A stretch of DNA of 64,000 nt from CBDCVN01 sp965223585 (GCA_965223585.1 CBDCWW010000022.1:186001-250000); one strand, 5' to 3'. Positions 18,324 to 27,246 are shown, counted from the first letter of the stretch. Numbers and translations: made by a program. Notes: generated from the sequence alone by a model not told the origin.

Positions 18324-18909
18324 GGTTACTAAAGTTTTTCCTGCAAAGCTAAGCGGCATATTTGTGGAAAAGATTAAAGAGCTATGTAGTGTGCACGTAA
18401 GGGCAGGGTTCAAACCTGCCCTTACAAAAATTATCCTACATGGGCAGAAATTCCAACAAACACATTAAATTCTAAATTTCTTTTAAATAGGAGTTTAGTC
18501 ACTAAATTGACTATCAAGCAATCTTAAATTTACTTTGATTAGGTAAAAAATATGGGTAAACTTTGGATGCTATAGATTTTTTAAGGGCAAAGTGCTTAAT
18601 TTTATAGAAATTATTGATTGGCTCTTTGATGCTTAATTGATAAAGTTTTTATACTTTTCAGTTTGCTAGCTTCAAATGACAAATAGTAAGATCCATATAG
18701 AATTTTTCAAAATAAAACCTTTTACAAAAGTAGAATATACTTTCAACGGTTTGATTATGGACTCTTATGTTCTTACTCAAGGGCTTATACCCTAAGCTCT
18801 AAAAAATATAGTCATTTCTTACCCGTTTTATAATAGTTAACTGTACAAGATATAAAGCGTTATATGTAAATAATTTCAGGGTGTAGCGCTCTCAAAGAAG
18901 GAGATTATT
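18324..18909. other. Intergenic region before the ammonium transporter
   Basis: 586 bases without a gene. It contains the inverted repeat at 18397-18425 and AT-rich sequence; a TATAAT at 18829-18834 has no matching -35. Nothing else is recognised. Confidence 0.4.
18397..18425. repeat. Dispersed-type inverted repeat (GTAAGGGCAGG..CCTGCCCTTAC)
   Basis: Two perfect 11-base arms with a seven-base loop. The wording matches the widespread 'GTAGGGGCGGGTT..AACCCGCCCCTAC' class of bacterial intergenic palindromes. It may act as the transcription end of the TPR operon, but no T-run follows. Confidence 0.5.
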
Positions 18910-20175
18910 GTGGATGAAATACAGCTATCATTAAATACAGTGTGGCTTATGATATGCGCTGGCTTGGTATTTTTCATGCAAGCAGGATTTGCCATGCTGG
19001 AGAGTGGTTTAGTCCGTTCTAAAAATGCCGTGAATGTCATTATGAAAAACTATATTGATATGGCATTTGGTGCTATAGGTTTTTGGCTAGTAGGCTTTGG
19101 CATTATGTTTGGCCTTAATCCAACAGGTTGGATAGGTACTAATAATTTTATGCCTAGTAATCTTGGCTCTTGGGATTATAGTTTTTTATTTTTCCAAATG
19201 ATGTTTGCGGCTACAGCAGCTACTATAGTTAGTGGTGCTTTAGCAGAACGTATTCGCTATTGGCCTTATATTGTTTGTGCAGTTATTATCAGCGCTTTTA
19301 TTTATCCTGTTTTTGGAAGCTGGGCTTGGGGCAGTTTCTTTGGTGAAACGGAAGGCTGGCTAAGAAGATTAGGCTACATTGATTTTGCTGGTTCTGGAGT
19401 TGTACATGCTGTAGGTGGTTGGTGTGCCCTAGCAGGCGTGCTAGTTCTTGGTCCACGTACAGGACGCTACGGTACGGAAAGACGTGCTTCTTTCACTAAA
19501 CTAAGTGAAAAGGCAGATAATCGCTCTATTCCGGGACATAATCTAATCATTGTTGCTCTAGGTGCTTTTATTCTATGGTTCGGATTTTTTGGCTTTAATG
19601 GGGGAAGTGCCTTAGAAGCTAATAGTAGCCTTGGTTTAATACTGCTTAATACCCATTTAGCTGCGGCTGGCGGAGTTCTTGGTACTATTTTGATTTTGCT
19701 TATGATCAATAGGCCTATTTTAATGACAACGACTGTTAATGGTGGACTTGCAGGTCTGGTAGCTATTTGTGCTAGTGCTAATGTTGTTGAGCCGGGTTTT
19801 GCTATAGTTATCGGTTTGGTTGCTGGTATTTTGTTGGTTGCTGGTATTTCATTCCTTAATAGTTTGAGACTAGACGATGCTGTAGGAGCTGTTTCTGTAC
19901 ATGCTTTTGCTGGTACTTGGGGAGTATTAGCGGTTGCTTTATTTAATAAAGAGAGTATGTTTGACTTGGGACAATTGAGTGTGCAAGCAATAGGGGCAGG
20001 CACTGTTTTCTTGTGGGCTTTTTCTGTTGCTTGGATTATGTTTACATTAGTAGGTTTCATAACTAATTTGCGTGTGAGCACTACCGAAGAAAGACGTGGC
20101 TTAGATTATAGTGAACATTATGAAATAGGCTATCCTGAGTTTCAAAGAGACCTATTACATCAAAGTAAAGAATAA
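18910..20175 (+). CDS. amtB: Ammonium transporter (Amt/MEP/Rh family)
   Basis: 421 residues with about 11 TM helices. Family hallmarks are FMQAGFAMLESGLVRSKNAV at the N-terminus, the LAERIRYWPYIV segment, IDFAGSGVVHAVGGWCALAG with the first pore His, WFGFFGFNGGSALEAN, and DDAVGAVSVHAFAGTWG with the second pore His. It conducts NH3/NH4+ across the inner membrane. No cleavable signal peptide is present, unlike enterobacterial AmtB. GTG 18910 is preceded by AAGGAG eight bases away. No glnK is adjacent; instead an unknown gene starts three bases after the stop, so those two are co-translated. Confidence 0.96.
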   Translation: MDEIQLSLNTVWLMICAGLVFFMQAGFAMLESGLVRSKNAVNVIMKNYIDMAFGAIGFWLVGFGIMFGLNPTGWIGTNNFMPSNLGSWDYSFLFFQMMFAATAATIVSGALAERIRYWPYIVCAVIISAFIYPVFGSWAWGSFFGETEGWLRRLGYIDFAGSGVVHAVGGWCALAGVLVLGPRTGRYGTERRASFTKLSEKADNRSIPGHNLIIVALGAFILWFGFFGFNGGSALEANSSLGLILLNTHLAAAGGVLGTILILLMINRPILMTTTVNGGLAGLVAICASANVVEPGFAIVIGLVAGILLVAGISFLNSLRLDDAVGAVSVHAFAGTWGVLAVALFNKESMFDLGQLSVQAIGAGTVFLWAFSVAWIMFTLVGFITNLRVSTTEERRGLDYSEHYEIGYPEFQRDLLHQSKE

Positions 20176-20178
20176 AGA

Positions 20179-20844
20179 ATGACTATGGCAAACACAGTAT
20201 CAGAACAGGAAGCAGCTAGAAGACGTAGAGTGATTAATACTGCCCTAAAAGGTGTTTTAACAGAAAAGGAAATTCTACAAGCTGTTGATATTTGGGAAAA
20301 AAATTTTTATAATTCGCTTTCTTTTCGTATACCTAGCTTTATTAGTAAGGCCCAAGAGGGGTTGAATTTCTCTGATGAGGTGAAAAGGGATCTTCTTAGA
20401 AGTTTAAATAGGAGTTTGGCTACTCCACTCGAGTCACTCGAGCCAGACCCACTCCAAAAACAAGAGGCTTTACCAAAGGAAAGGCCACTAACGGGCGAGT
20501 ATGTTGTCTTTGACTTTTTACTCTCAACCTTACTTGCTAGCTTAGATGATCAAGACATTCAAGGGTTACAAAATAATTTACTTATTAGGCTTCCAAGCAC
20601 AAGTTTGGGCAGTATTGCCAAACAAAAGTTAAGTGAGTGGTCTAGCTCAATAACTACCGATAGCATTAAACAAATAACATCAGGCTTTAAGCCTAATGAA
20701 ATGTCTGAAGTTTTAGATGTGTTATATAACTTTTTTTGTGAAACTTTAGGACCTGTAAAAACAGATCATATCTTTGCTGAAACAATTAGGAATGCGGAAC
20801 ATCTACCAGAAGCAAGGAATTTCCCACCTAAGCAATTGTTTTAA
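20179..20844 (+). CDS. Conserved-looking protein of unknown function coupled to amtB
   Basis: 221 residues, soluble and helical, without signal peptide. The N-terminal part (1-75) is charged (EQEAARRRRVINTALKGVLT), the middle is a Pro/Glu linker with LESLEPDPLQ, and the C-terminal part ends with a compact motif, GPVKTDHIFAETIRNAEHLP followed by FPPKQLF. I cannot assign a family. Its start lies three bases after amtB and its stop overlaps the next start (TAATG at 20842-20846), so it is translated between the ammonium channel and an acetylglutamate-synthase-like enzyme. By position alone it could be an Amt accessory or regulatory protein. It contains two CTCGAG palindromes nine bases apart. Confidence 0.7.
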   Translation: MTMANTVSEQEAARRRRVINTALKGVLTEKEILQAVDIWEKNFYNSLSFRIPSFISKAQEGLNFSDEVKRDLLRSLNRSLATPLESLEPDPLQKQEALPKERPLTGEYVVFDFLLSTLLASLDDQDIQGLQNNLLIRLPSTSLGSIAKQKLSEWSSSITTDSIKQITSGFKPNEMSEVLDVLYNFFCETLGPVKTDHIFAETIRNAEHLPEARNFPPKQLF

Positions 20845-21380
20845 TGGTTACGGTACGCCCTGCTACTGCTGCAGATGTTCCTGAGATTTTTGAAAACATT
20901 GGCTACTGGGCGTCCCAAGGGAAAATGCTGGTACGCCCTATACAACAGGTTTTTGAAAACTTACGTGACTTTTTTGTTGCAGAGGTTACAACACCTGAAG
21001 GGGTTAAATTTGTGGGTAATGCAGCGTTGCACATTCTTTGGGGAGATATTGCTGAAATACGTGCTTTAGCAGTTGCTCCCAATATGCGGGCAAAGGGTGC
21101 TGGTAGAAAGCTAGTGGCAGCTTGTGAGGAACAAGCTCGAGCAATAGGTATTCCAAAAGTTTTCGCATGGACTTATGAAGTAGAATTCTTTGAGCGTTGT
21201 GGCTATACTCTCATTAACAAGAATAAAGAATTGCATCCTAGGGTTTGGTCCGAGTGTTTACGCTGCCCTTTTTTTGTAGGTTGCAATGAAAATGGTATGC
21301 TAAAAGTCTTAGATGGAGTATCTATGCCTGAAGGACTTCCTGAACCACCGCCTGCACAAGTGCCGCCAAATGTAACTTAA
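20844..21380 (+). CDS. GNAT acetyltransferase, N-acetylglutamate synthase-like
   Basis: 178 residues. The order of motifs is that of stand-alone NAGS-type (ArgA-like) GNATs: VRPATAADVPEIFENIGYWA, then GKMLVRPIQQVFENLRDFFV, ALHILWGDIAEIRALAVAP, the acetyl-CoA loop RAKGAGRKLVAACEEQA, VFAWTYEVEFFERCGYT and the Cys pair SECLRCPFFVGC. It would acetylate glutamate, the first step of arginine synthesis, which fits a nitrogen-assimilation operon. It is translationally coupled to the gene before it. The C-terminal 25 residues are Pro-rich. A different amino-group substrate is possible. Confidence 0.85.
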   Translation: MVTVRPATAADVPEIFENIGYWASQGKMLVRPIQQVFENLRDFFVAEVTTPEGVKFVGNAALHILWGDIAEIRALAVAPNMRAKGAGRKLVAACEEQARAIGIPKVFAWTYEVEFFERCGYTLINKNKELHPRVWSECLRCPFFVGCNENGMLKVLDGVSMPEGLPEPPPAQVPPNVT

Positions 21381-21400
21381 TGAAAGCATGAAATTAAGAC

Positions 21401-21493
21401 ATGCCTGCAAAAGCTGGCATTCCTCACGAACACATTGTTCTAGACTTCAAACCACCAGAAATTCGCCAGCACACAGGTTTTACTATCGCTTAG
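21401..21493 (+). CDS. Possible 30-codon ORF
   Basis: ATG 21401 opens a 30-residue frame reading PAKAGIPHEHIVLDFKPPEI and ending HTGFTIA. It has no clear SD and lies between two real genes. It could be a leftover of a larger gene or chance. Confidence 0.25.
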   Translation: MPAKAGIPHEHIVLDFKPPEIRQHTGFTIA

Positions 21494-21506
21494 AAGGAGA
21501 TTTTGA

Positions 21507-21983
21507 ATGGATTTATGGGAAATAGCTAATAGTTCAATTGTCATAACAATAGTGACCCTTATTGTAGGCAGTATATTAGCCTCTTGGTTAACTGCTATGT
21601 GGCAAAAAAGGGCTAGACAGTATGACATTAAGTTACAACAAGCAGAAAAGATACTTTTGACCTACCATGAGTATATAAGAATTTTAAAAGGTGATGGAGA
21701 TAAGTTACGCGGAGATGATTTTGACCGTCTTCATTCTCAACTTTTTGCTTTGTCAAAAGTGGCTAGCTTAGTTTTTAAAAACAAAAAAGTGGGCAATGGT
21801 TGGAAAGAGGTGGTTGAGATGTTAGCAAAGATTCGATATTTACGTTTGCCTACAGAAAAGGAAGATGGTGCTAAACAAGATGGTAAAAAGCCTCGAGACC
21901 CCCAAGTAAAAGCGCTTTTTATAGAAGTTTATGAGACAGCTCGAGTAGCTACCGAGAAGATGTTTGCTGAACTGTTAGGGTAA
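21507..21983 (+). CDS. Membrane-anchored helical protein of unknown function
   Basis: 158 residues. One N-terminal TM helix (about 11-31, VITIVTLIVGSILASWLTAM) is followed by a long, charged helical domain (KRARQYDIKLQQAEKILLTY) likely to be cytoplasmic and coiled-coil in part. AAGGAGA lies before the ATG. The stop is followed two bases later by the start of a 51-codon membrane protein, so the two are likely made together. The layout resembles phage or bacterial 'membrane anchor plus coiled coil' proteins, but I recognise no family. Confidence 0.75.
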   Translation: MDLWEIANSSIVITIVTLIVGSILASWLTAMWQKRARQYDIKLQQAEKILLTYHEYIRILKGDGDKLRGDDFDRLHSQLFALSKVASLVFKNKKVGNGWKEVVEMLAKIRYLRLPTEKEDGAKQDGKKPRDPQVKALFIEVYETARVATEKMFAELLG

Positions 21984-21984
21984 A

Positions 21985-22140
21985 GTGCCTAAAGTAAATT
22001 CTGATAAGAACAAACTAACTAGTAAAGATATTTTAATGTTGATTCTAGCTAGTTACCGTGCAACATTGCCTTATCTTCTGATTTTTGTAGTGGTTATGTT
22101 GCTAGTGACTTATTTAATAACTGAGTTTCTATTACGCTAA
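21985..22140 (+). CDS. 51-residue single-pass membrane protein
   Basis: GTG 21985 starts one base after the previous stop codon and the frame ends TAA, overlapping the hisIE start as TAATG. The product has a basic N-terminus (PKVNSDKNKLTSKDILM) and one strong TM helix (PYLLIFVVVMLLVTYLI) near the C-terminus. Close packing on both sides with coupled translation argues that it is real. Function unknown. Confidence 0.6.
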   Translation: MPKVNSDKNKLTSKDILMLILASYRATLPYLLIFVVVMLLVTYLITEFLLR

Positions 22141-22784
22141 TGGGCAATCAATCTGCCATGATTCCTGAACTTAAATTTGATGAACAGGGGCTTATCCCTG
22201 TTATTACCCAAGATGCTGAAAGTGGGCAAGTACTTATGTTTGCCTTTGCTAATAGGGAAGCGCTTGAAAAAACTTTAACAACAGGTGAAGCACATTACTA
22301 TAGTCGCTCTCGCCAAGAGATCTGGCATAAAGGAGCTACTAGTGGTCACTTCCAAAAATTGAAAGAGATTCGCTATGACTGTGATAGTGATGCTGTGCTT
22401 TATAAAGTGCTACAAACTGGGGTAGCTTGTCATACTGGTGAATACTCTTGTTTTTACCGCAGTATAACTTTTGAGGCAGAGCCTTCTTTGGGGGAAGTTA
22501 TGGCGCTCTTACAGCGTGTAGTTGATAAGCGCTTGCAAGAGCTACCTGAAGGTTCCTATGTAAGCAAAATGCATGAAAAAGGCTTAGGTTATATTTGTCA
22601 GAAGGTGGTTGAAGAAGCAGGGGAGACAATTGTGGCTGCTTTACAAGGTAAACGAGATGAACTTTTAGACGAGGCAGCAGATTTACTATTTCACTTAACA
22701 GTGCTTTTACGGGAAAGTGATGTTGATTTGCTCGAGGTCATGAAAAAACTTCATAAGAGACATCAAGAAAAAAGCAAGTCCTAA
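22140..22784 (+). CDS. hisI: Bifunctional phosphoribosyl-AMP cyclohydrolase / phosphoribosyl-ATP pyrophosphatase
   Basis: 214 residues, the HisIE fusion that catalyses steps 2 and 3 of histidine synthesis. The HisI part (about 1-120) has GLIPVITQDAESGQVLMFAF, TGEAHYYSRSRQEIWHKGAT, and the zinc-binding segment RYDCDSDAVLYKVLQTGVAC followed by HTGEYSCF. The HisE part (about 122-210) has the MazG-like helices GLGYICQKVVEEAGETIVAA and DELLDEAADLLFHLTVLL. ATG 22140 overlaps the previous stop; a second ATG at 22158 (MIPELKFDEQG) is an alternative start closer to homologues. No other his gene is present. A hairpin covers the stop codon. Confidence 0.95.
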   Translation: MGNQSAMIPELKFDEQGLIPVITQDAESGQVLMFAFANREALEKTLTTGEAHYYSRSRQEIWHKGATSGHFQKLKEIRYDCDSDAVLYKVLQTGVACHTGEYSCFYRSITFEAEPSLGEVMALLQRVVDKRLQELPEGSYVSKMHEKGLGYICQKVVEEAGETIVAALQGKRDELLDEAADLLFHLTVLLRESDVDLLEVMKKLHKRHQEKSKS

Positions 22785-22794
22785 GACTTGCTTT
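22771..22794 (+). terminator. Hairpin covering the hisIE stop codon
   Basis: Perfect 10-base arms (AAAGCAAGTC / GACTTGCTTT) around a four-base loop that contains the stop TAA. Only a short T-run follows, so it is a probable terminator. Confidence 0.6.
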
Positions 22795-22870
22795 GAAATT
22801 GACTATAGATTCTGTCTAGCAGTTTAAAGGTACTAAAGTAGCATTTAAGATGATTATTAGGCTAATAGTG

Positions 22871-23167
22871 TTAAAAACAAGCTACGGTATGTTGTTCCGT
22901 GTTATTAGGAATTAAATTCTGGGGATCTGACATGAGCCAAGTTTTATCTGCTGGGTCTTGTTGCTTTGCGCTTGGTGAGAATACTATGCTTGCTAAGTTA
23001 ACTATTGCGTCTTGTACTTCTAGTAAAGCTTCTATAGCGAGATTTTTTAGACTTTCTGTAGAAGCATTATCAATGACATCTTCTAAATTTAAGCTTAATT
23101 GCTCGAGAAAGTTGAAATCATATTGACCAGTTTGAATTTTTAAGGGGGAAGTAGTGGTTGTTGTCAT
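22871..23167 (-). CDS. Small protein of unknown function
   Basis: 98 residues from the minus-strand ATG ending at 23167 (an in-frame TTG 15 bases further up is the alternative). It starts with a run of Thr, then has a helical centre (DFNFLEQLSLNLEDVIDNAS, NLAIEALLEVQDAIVNLASI) and a polar tail. No signal peptide or named motif is visible. It stands alone, convergent with hisIE. It carries one CTCGAG copy like its neighbours, which supports native rather than newly acquired status. Confidence 0.55.
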   Translation of the reverse strand: MTTTTTSPLKIQTGQYDFNFLEQLSLNLEDVIDNASTESLKNLAIEALLEVQDAIVNLASIVFSPSAKQQDPADKTWLMSDPQNLIPNNTEQHTVACF

Positions 23168-23259
23168 GTTTATATTAAACAATACCTAAAATAAGAAAAT
23201 CATTAGGGAAATCACATTAATATTTAGGTACAAAAATTAGATGATTGTAAGAATGCGTT

Positions 23260-23286
23260 CCTTGGAGGCTTTCAGAACCTCCAAGG
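23260..23286. terminator. Hairpin downstream of htpG
   Basis: Perfect nine-base arms CCTTGGAGG / CCTCCAAGG with a nine-base loop, 23 bases beyond the htpG stop. No T-run follows on either strand, so its role as terminator is likely but not certain. Confidence 0.5.
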
Positions 23287-23308
23287 CTTGACAGGAGAAA
23301 TCTATAGT

Positions 23309-25219
23309 TTAGGATTTCGCTGCTGCTTCTATAAGTTGTTCTATTCTTGGCAACATCTCAGCAGGATTAGGATGAATACCTTCAGAAAGTAAAGCACTTT
23401 CGTAAAGTTGCTCTATAAGAGATTCTAAAAGGTCATCATTAGGGTTATTTTCTAAACGAGCTGAAAGATTTTTGATAAGATTACTTTTGGCATTAAGTTC
23501 CAGAATTTTCTTAGGGACCTCGTACTCACCACCCATAAGTAGCTGTAAACGCTGCATACCTGTATTTATACCCCCTTCAGGATTGACAAGTCGGCAGGGG
23601 CTATTACTAAGAAGTTTACTTTCTCGCACATCTGTTACTTTTTCACCCAAGACTCGTTTAGCACGTTCTTTAAGAGAAATAAAAGCCTCCTCACTAAGCG
23701 CCTCTTCGCCATCATCTTCTTTAGAATCTTCTTCAGGCAATTTTAGATCAGCATCGTCTACGTTTTTGAAAGATTTGCCTTCAAATTCATTTAAGCCTAC
23801 AATCATGTAGGTATCTACAGTATCAGTAAAGAAAAGTACTTCAATTTCATGCTTGCGGAAATAATCTAGGTGGGCGCTGCGTTTAACCACATTGAAGTTT
23901 TCGCCAGTAACATAATATATAGTGTCTTGCCCTTCTTTCATTCGCTCAACATAGTTTTTTAGGGAAATCAGGTCATCTTCATTGTGGGATTTGCTCGAGC
24001 TAAATCGCAAAAGCTCTAGCCATTTATCCTTATGTTCAAAATCGCTAGCTACACCCTCTTTTAGAAACATGCCAAATTCTTTCCAAAACTTTCTATAACT
24101 TGTTTCGTCATCCTTTGCTAAGCGTTTAAGCTCTGTGGATATACGTCCTACAAGAACATCTTTGATTTTTTTAATAAGCGGTGAAGCCTGTACCATTTGC
24201 CTTGAAACATTAAGAGGCAAGTCTTCACTATCTACTACACCTTGTACAAAACGTAAATAAGGTGGCAAAAGATCCTTAAATTTTTCTTGGATCATTACCT
24301 TTCGTACATAAAGCTTTAGACCGTAGTCTTCCTCACTCCTAAACATACGCCAGTCGCGTTTTGATGGTACATAAAGTAGTGAATAAAGTTGTAGTGGTAC
24401 ATCAGTATTTAGGTGTAAGCGTAGTAAGGGATCACCGCCATAGTCAAAGGTTAAGGCTTGATAGAATGATTTATACTTTTCATCCTCAACATCGCGAGGT
24501 GATTTTCTCCAAATAGCAGTTTGTTCATTGACTTGTTCCCACTTTTTCTCTTCACCCTCACCTGAACGGACATAAATGGGGAATTCTACAAAGTCTGAGT
24601 GAGATTTAATAACACTGTTTAAGCGATAACTTTCTGCAAAGTCTTTGTGATCATCCTTTAGCTTAATCTCAATGCGTGTACCACGGTCTTTTTTGTCACC
24701 TGTAGCCACTGTAAAAGTTCCCTCGCCAGTCGAAGTCCATGTGGCTGCTTCTGCTTCAGGGTTAAAAGAATGAGAACTTACCTTAACTTCTTCTGCTACC
24801 ATAAAGACAGAGTAAAAGCCCACTCCAAATTGACCAATAACGTCTTCTGCTTTTTTGCCTTGCTCTTTTAAAGCAGCAATGAATTCTCGAGCCCCAGATT
24901 TAGCAATAGTTCCAAGACTACTGGTCATTTCCTCTGCAGTCATACCAATACCAGTATCAGTAATAGTTAAAGTTTTTGCTTCAGAGTCACCTTCAATCCA
25001 TATACCTAATTCTGCCTCAGGATCAAGTACACTTTCAGTAGTAAGCTTTTGGAATTTAAAGCGATTTAAAGCATCGCTAGCGTTAGAAACTAATTCGCGC
25101 AGAAAGATTTCAGGCTCACTATATAGTGAGTGAATGAGAATATCTAAGACCTGCTTTATTTCTGCTTGGAAAGCTACTGTTTCACCTATAGGTTTATCCT
25201 TAACAGTTTCTGTTGACAT
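23309..25219 (-). CDS. htpG: Molecular chaperone HtpG (Hsp90)
   Basis: 636 residues. N-terminal GHKL ATPase: EIFLRELVSNASDALNRFKF (Mg-binding Glu and Asn), TITDTGIGMTAEE and GQFGVGFYSVFMVAEEV. The middle domain has LPLNVSRQMVQ; the C-terminal dimerisation domain completes it. Cytosolic chaperone that remodels client proteins with DnaK. An acidic insert (about 500-520, EEDSKEDDGEEALSEEA) sits between the middle and C-terminal domains. AAGGAG lies seven bases before the ATG. A TATACT at 25286-25291 (minus) could be the -10 box. No CIRCE element is present. Confidence 0.97.
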   Translation of the reverse strand: MSTETVKDKPIGETVAFQAEIKQVLDILIHSLYSEPEIFLRELVSNASDALNRFKFQKLTTESVLDPEAELGIWIEGDSEAKTLTITDTGIGMTAEEMTSSLGTIAKSGAREFIAALKEQGKKAEDVIGQFGVGFYSVFMVAEEVKVSSHSFNPEAEAATWTSTGEGTFTVATGDKKDRGTRIEIKLKDDHKDFAESYRLNSVIKSHSDFVEFPIYVRSGEGEEKKWEQVNEQTAIWRKSPRDVEDEKYKSFYQALTFDYGGDPLLRLHLNTDVPLQLYSLLYVPSKRDWRMFRSEEDYGLKLYVRKVMIQEKFKDLLPPYLRFVQGVVDSEDLPLNVSRQMVQASPLIKKIKDVLVGRISTELKRLAKDDETSYRKFWKEFGMFLKEGVASDFEHKDKWLELLRFSSSKSHNEDDLISLKNYVERMKEGQDTIYYVTGENFNVVKRSAHLDYFRKHEIEVLFFTDTVDTYMIVGLNEFEGKSFKNVDDADLKLPEEDSKEDDGEEALSEEAFISLKERAKRVLGEKVTDVRESKLLSNSPCRLVNPEGGINTGMQRLQLLMGGEYEVPKKILELNAKSNLIKNLSARLENNPNDDLLESLIEQLYESALLSEGIHPNPAEMLPRIEQLIEAAAKS

Positions 25220-25365
25220 GCAATCTCCTTATAAAAATATCTATAAAAATTTTCTAGGCTAAAAATGCCTAATTTATTGAAAAAGAGTATAACATAACTC
25301 TATTAATTTTCTAGCTATTAATTGAATATAGAAATCTTAGTGTATTATGCTCACTTTATAGCACA

Positions 25366-27246
25366 TTAAATCTCGAGCATCTTACTAGCTTCTTCCCAAG
25401 CTTGCATTTTTTCTAAAAGTAGAGCTTCCATATCTTGGTGTTGTTGTCCTAAATCAGCAATTTGCTGAGGAGTTAGTTTTTCTGGGCAGGCTAGATTATT
25501 AGCGATTTCGGCAAGGGATTTTTCTAAACCTTCAATTTCAGTTTCTAGCCCAGTTAAAGTTTGCTTTAGTTGCCACGCTGAGGGAAGTCTTTTATCAACT
25601 GTAACCTTTGTTTGCTTAAGGGGTTTTTCCTTAGATTTATATTCTATTTGCTGTTGGTTTTGTTTAAATTGATAGTAATCCCAGTCACCAGCATAGGCTG
25701 TAAATTGCCCTTTACGAAGTTCCCAAATTAAATTAGTGGTGTTGGCAATAAAACGTCTATCGTGGGAAATAATAAGCAAGGTTCCCTCATAGTTAGTAAG
25801 AGCATTTTCCAAGGCAACAATCATTTCTAGATCAAGATGATTAGTAGGCTCATCAAGGATCAAAAAGTTATATTCTCCTAAAGTAAGCTTAAGTAAGGCC
25901 AAGCGAGCTTTTTCTCCCCCAGAAAGTTCAGAGATCTTTTTAAACTGTGCATCATAAGGAAAAAGGAAATGCCCCAAAAGATTATGAGCCTCTCTATCTC
26001 CAACTAGTCGAATTAGTTCTTCAATAAGAGTAAATTCAGGATTCACCCCCTTTAATTCTTGGTCATAGTAGCCTATGCGTACTCGGTTACCAAAGTTTAA
26101 TTCAGCTTTAGGATTGTCACTAGGATTTTCGCCTAGAATCACTCTTAAGAAACTAGACTTACCTGCTCCATTAGGCCCTACTAAAGCAATGCGTTCACCT
26201 TGACGAACAGTTAAGTTAACATCTTTAAAGAGTATATGGTCAAAACTTTTGCTAAGGTGCTTGGCTTGTAAAATAATCTCGGCACTGCTTTCACAATCAA
26301 AACTAAAGGAAGTAGTGCGTTCAGTTAGGTCTGCTGCTGGTAACATTTGATCAGCGTAACGCTCTAACCGCTTTTCCATAGATTTGGCACGTCTGTGCAA
26401 TTTTGCATTTTGCCCTGCCCATTTCTTCATGCGTTTAGCAGCCGTATCTAGGCGTTCATGCTCTTTTTGTTGGTTAGCTCGAGTTGCATCCTCTATCTGT
26501 AACTGCTCAGTACGGTACTCTTGATAGCTACTAGGATTCCCTTCAAAACTTCTAAGTTTACCTAATGATATTTCAGCAGTTTTATTGCAAGCACCATCTA
26601 AAAAAGCTCTATCATGTGAAACAATTATGACCCCTCCCAAATAGCGACTTAAATAATTCTCGAGCCACTCTCGCATCTCCATATCAAGGTGATTTGTAGG
26701 TTCATCTAATAATAAAACGTCTGGTTGTCTCATAAGCAACTTGGCAAGTCCTAAGCGAGTCTTTTCGCCACCAGAGAAGTGCGTTGCTAACTCTTTTTCA
26801 CGACCTTTAAAGCCCAAGGCATGTAATACAGCATCACGGCGAGCCCTACGCTCATAACCTCCGCGCCTTTCAAAGATTTGGTGTATGTTTTCCCAATTAG
26901 CATAAACCTCGCTTTTATCCAGTCCTTGTTGTTCTAATTGGCGCAGCTTATTTTCTAGTCTTTGAATATCTTCAAAAGCTTGTTCAGCAAGCTCTAGAAT
27001 GGTGGTTTGAGCTGAGAACATAGGGTCTTGCTCGAGCATTCCTAGAACTATACCTTCTCGTACATATATTGTTCCTTTGTCAGGTTGCTCAAGGCCCATT
27101 AATAATCTAAGCACAGTTGATTTGCCTGCACCATTGCGTCCAATTAAAGAAATACGTGATGAAACCTGTATTTCTAAGTTAGCGTTTTCAAGTACTGATT
27201 GATCACCATAAAATTTTTCGACTTGTTGTAAAGCTGCAAGGAGCAT
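25366..27246 (-). CDS. ABC-F family ATPase (Uup/EttA-like)
   Basis: 626 residues from ATG 27246. It has two ABC domains and no membrane segments: Walker A GRNGAGKST and GPNGAGKSS; signatures FSGGEKTRLGLAKLLM and LSGGEKARLALLKL; Walker B LLLDEPTNHLDMEMREWLE and ILDEPTNHLDLEM. The inter-domain linker (P-site tRNA interaction motif) is long and basic, with KRMKKWAGQNAKLHRRAKS. The C-terminus is a coiled-coil (LKQTLTGLETEIEGLEKSLA), as in Uup-type members. ABC-F proteins act on the ribosome as translation factors or for antibiotic protection. A GTG 45 bases upstream would add an unusual N-terminus. The chosen ATG gives the usual beginning, AALQQVEKFYGDQ, and has TAGAAT eight bases upstream. Confidence 0.9.
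   Translation of the reverse strand: MLLAALQQVEKFYGDQSVLENANLEIQVSSRISLIGRNGAGKSTVLRLLMGLEQPDKGTIYVREGIVLGMLEQDPMFSAQTTILELAEQAFEDIQRLENKLRQLEQQGLDKSEVYANWENIHQIFERRGGYERRARRDAVLHALGFKGREKELATHFSGGEKTRLGLAKLLMRQPDVLLLDEPTNHLDMEMREWLENYLSRYLGGVIIVSHDRAFLDGACNKTAEISLGKLRSFEGNPSSYQEYRTEQLQIEDATRANQQKEHERLDTAAKRMKKWAGQNAKLHRRAKSMEKRLERYADQMLPAADLTERTTSFSFDCESSAEIILQAKHLSKSFDHILFKDVNLTVRQGERIALVGPNGAGKSSFLRVILGENPSDNPKAELNFGNRVRIGYYDQELKGVNPEFTLIEELIRLVGDREAHNLLGHFLFPYDAQFKKISELSGGEKARLALLKLTLGEYNFLILDEPTNHLDLEMIVALENALTNYEGTLLIISHDRRFIANTTNLIWELRKGQFTAYAGDWDYYQFKQNQQQIEYKSKEKPLKQTKVTVDKRLPSAWQLKQTLTGLETEIEGLEKSLAEIANNLACPEKLTPQQIADLGQQHQDMEALLLEKMQAWEEASKMLEI

Noticed and set aside
19467..20081. 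204-codon minus-strand ORF inside amtB
   Set aside because: It is antisense to a well-supported membrane protein, with a composition typical of shadow frames; no SD.
25220..25365. Possible CIRCE or heat-shock operator before htpG
   Set aside because: A GAGTATAACATAACTC-like dyad is present, but the TTAGCACTC-N9-GAGTGCTAA consensus is not.
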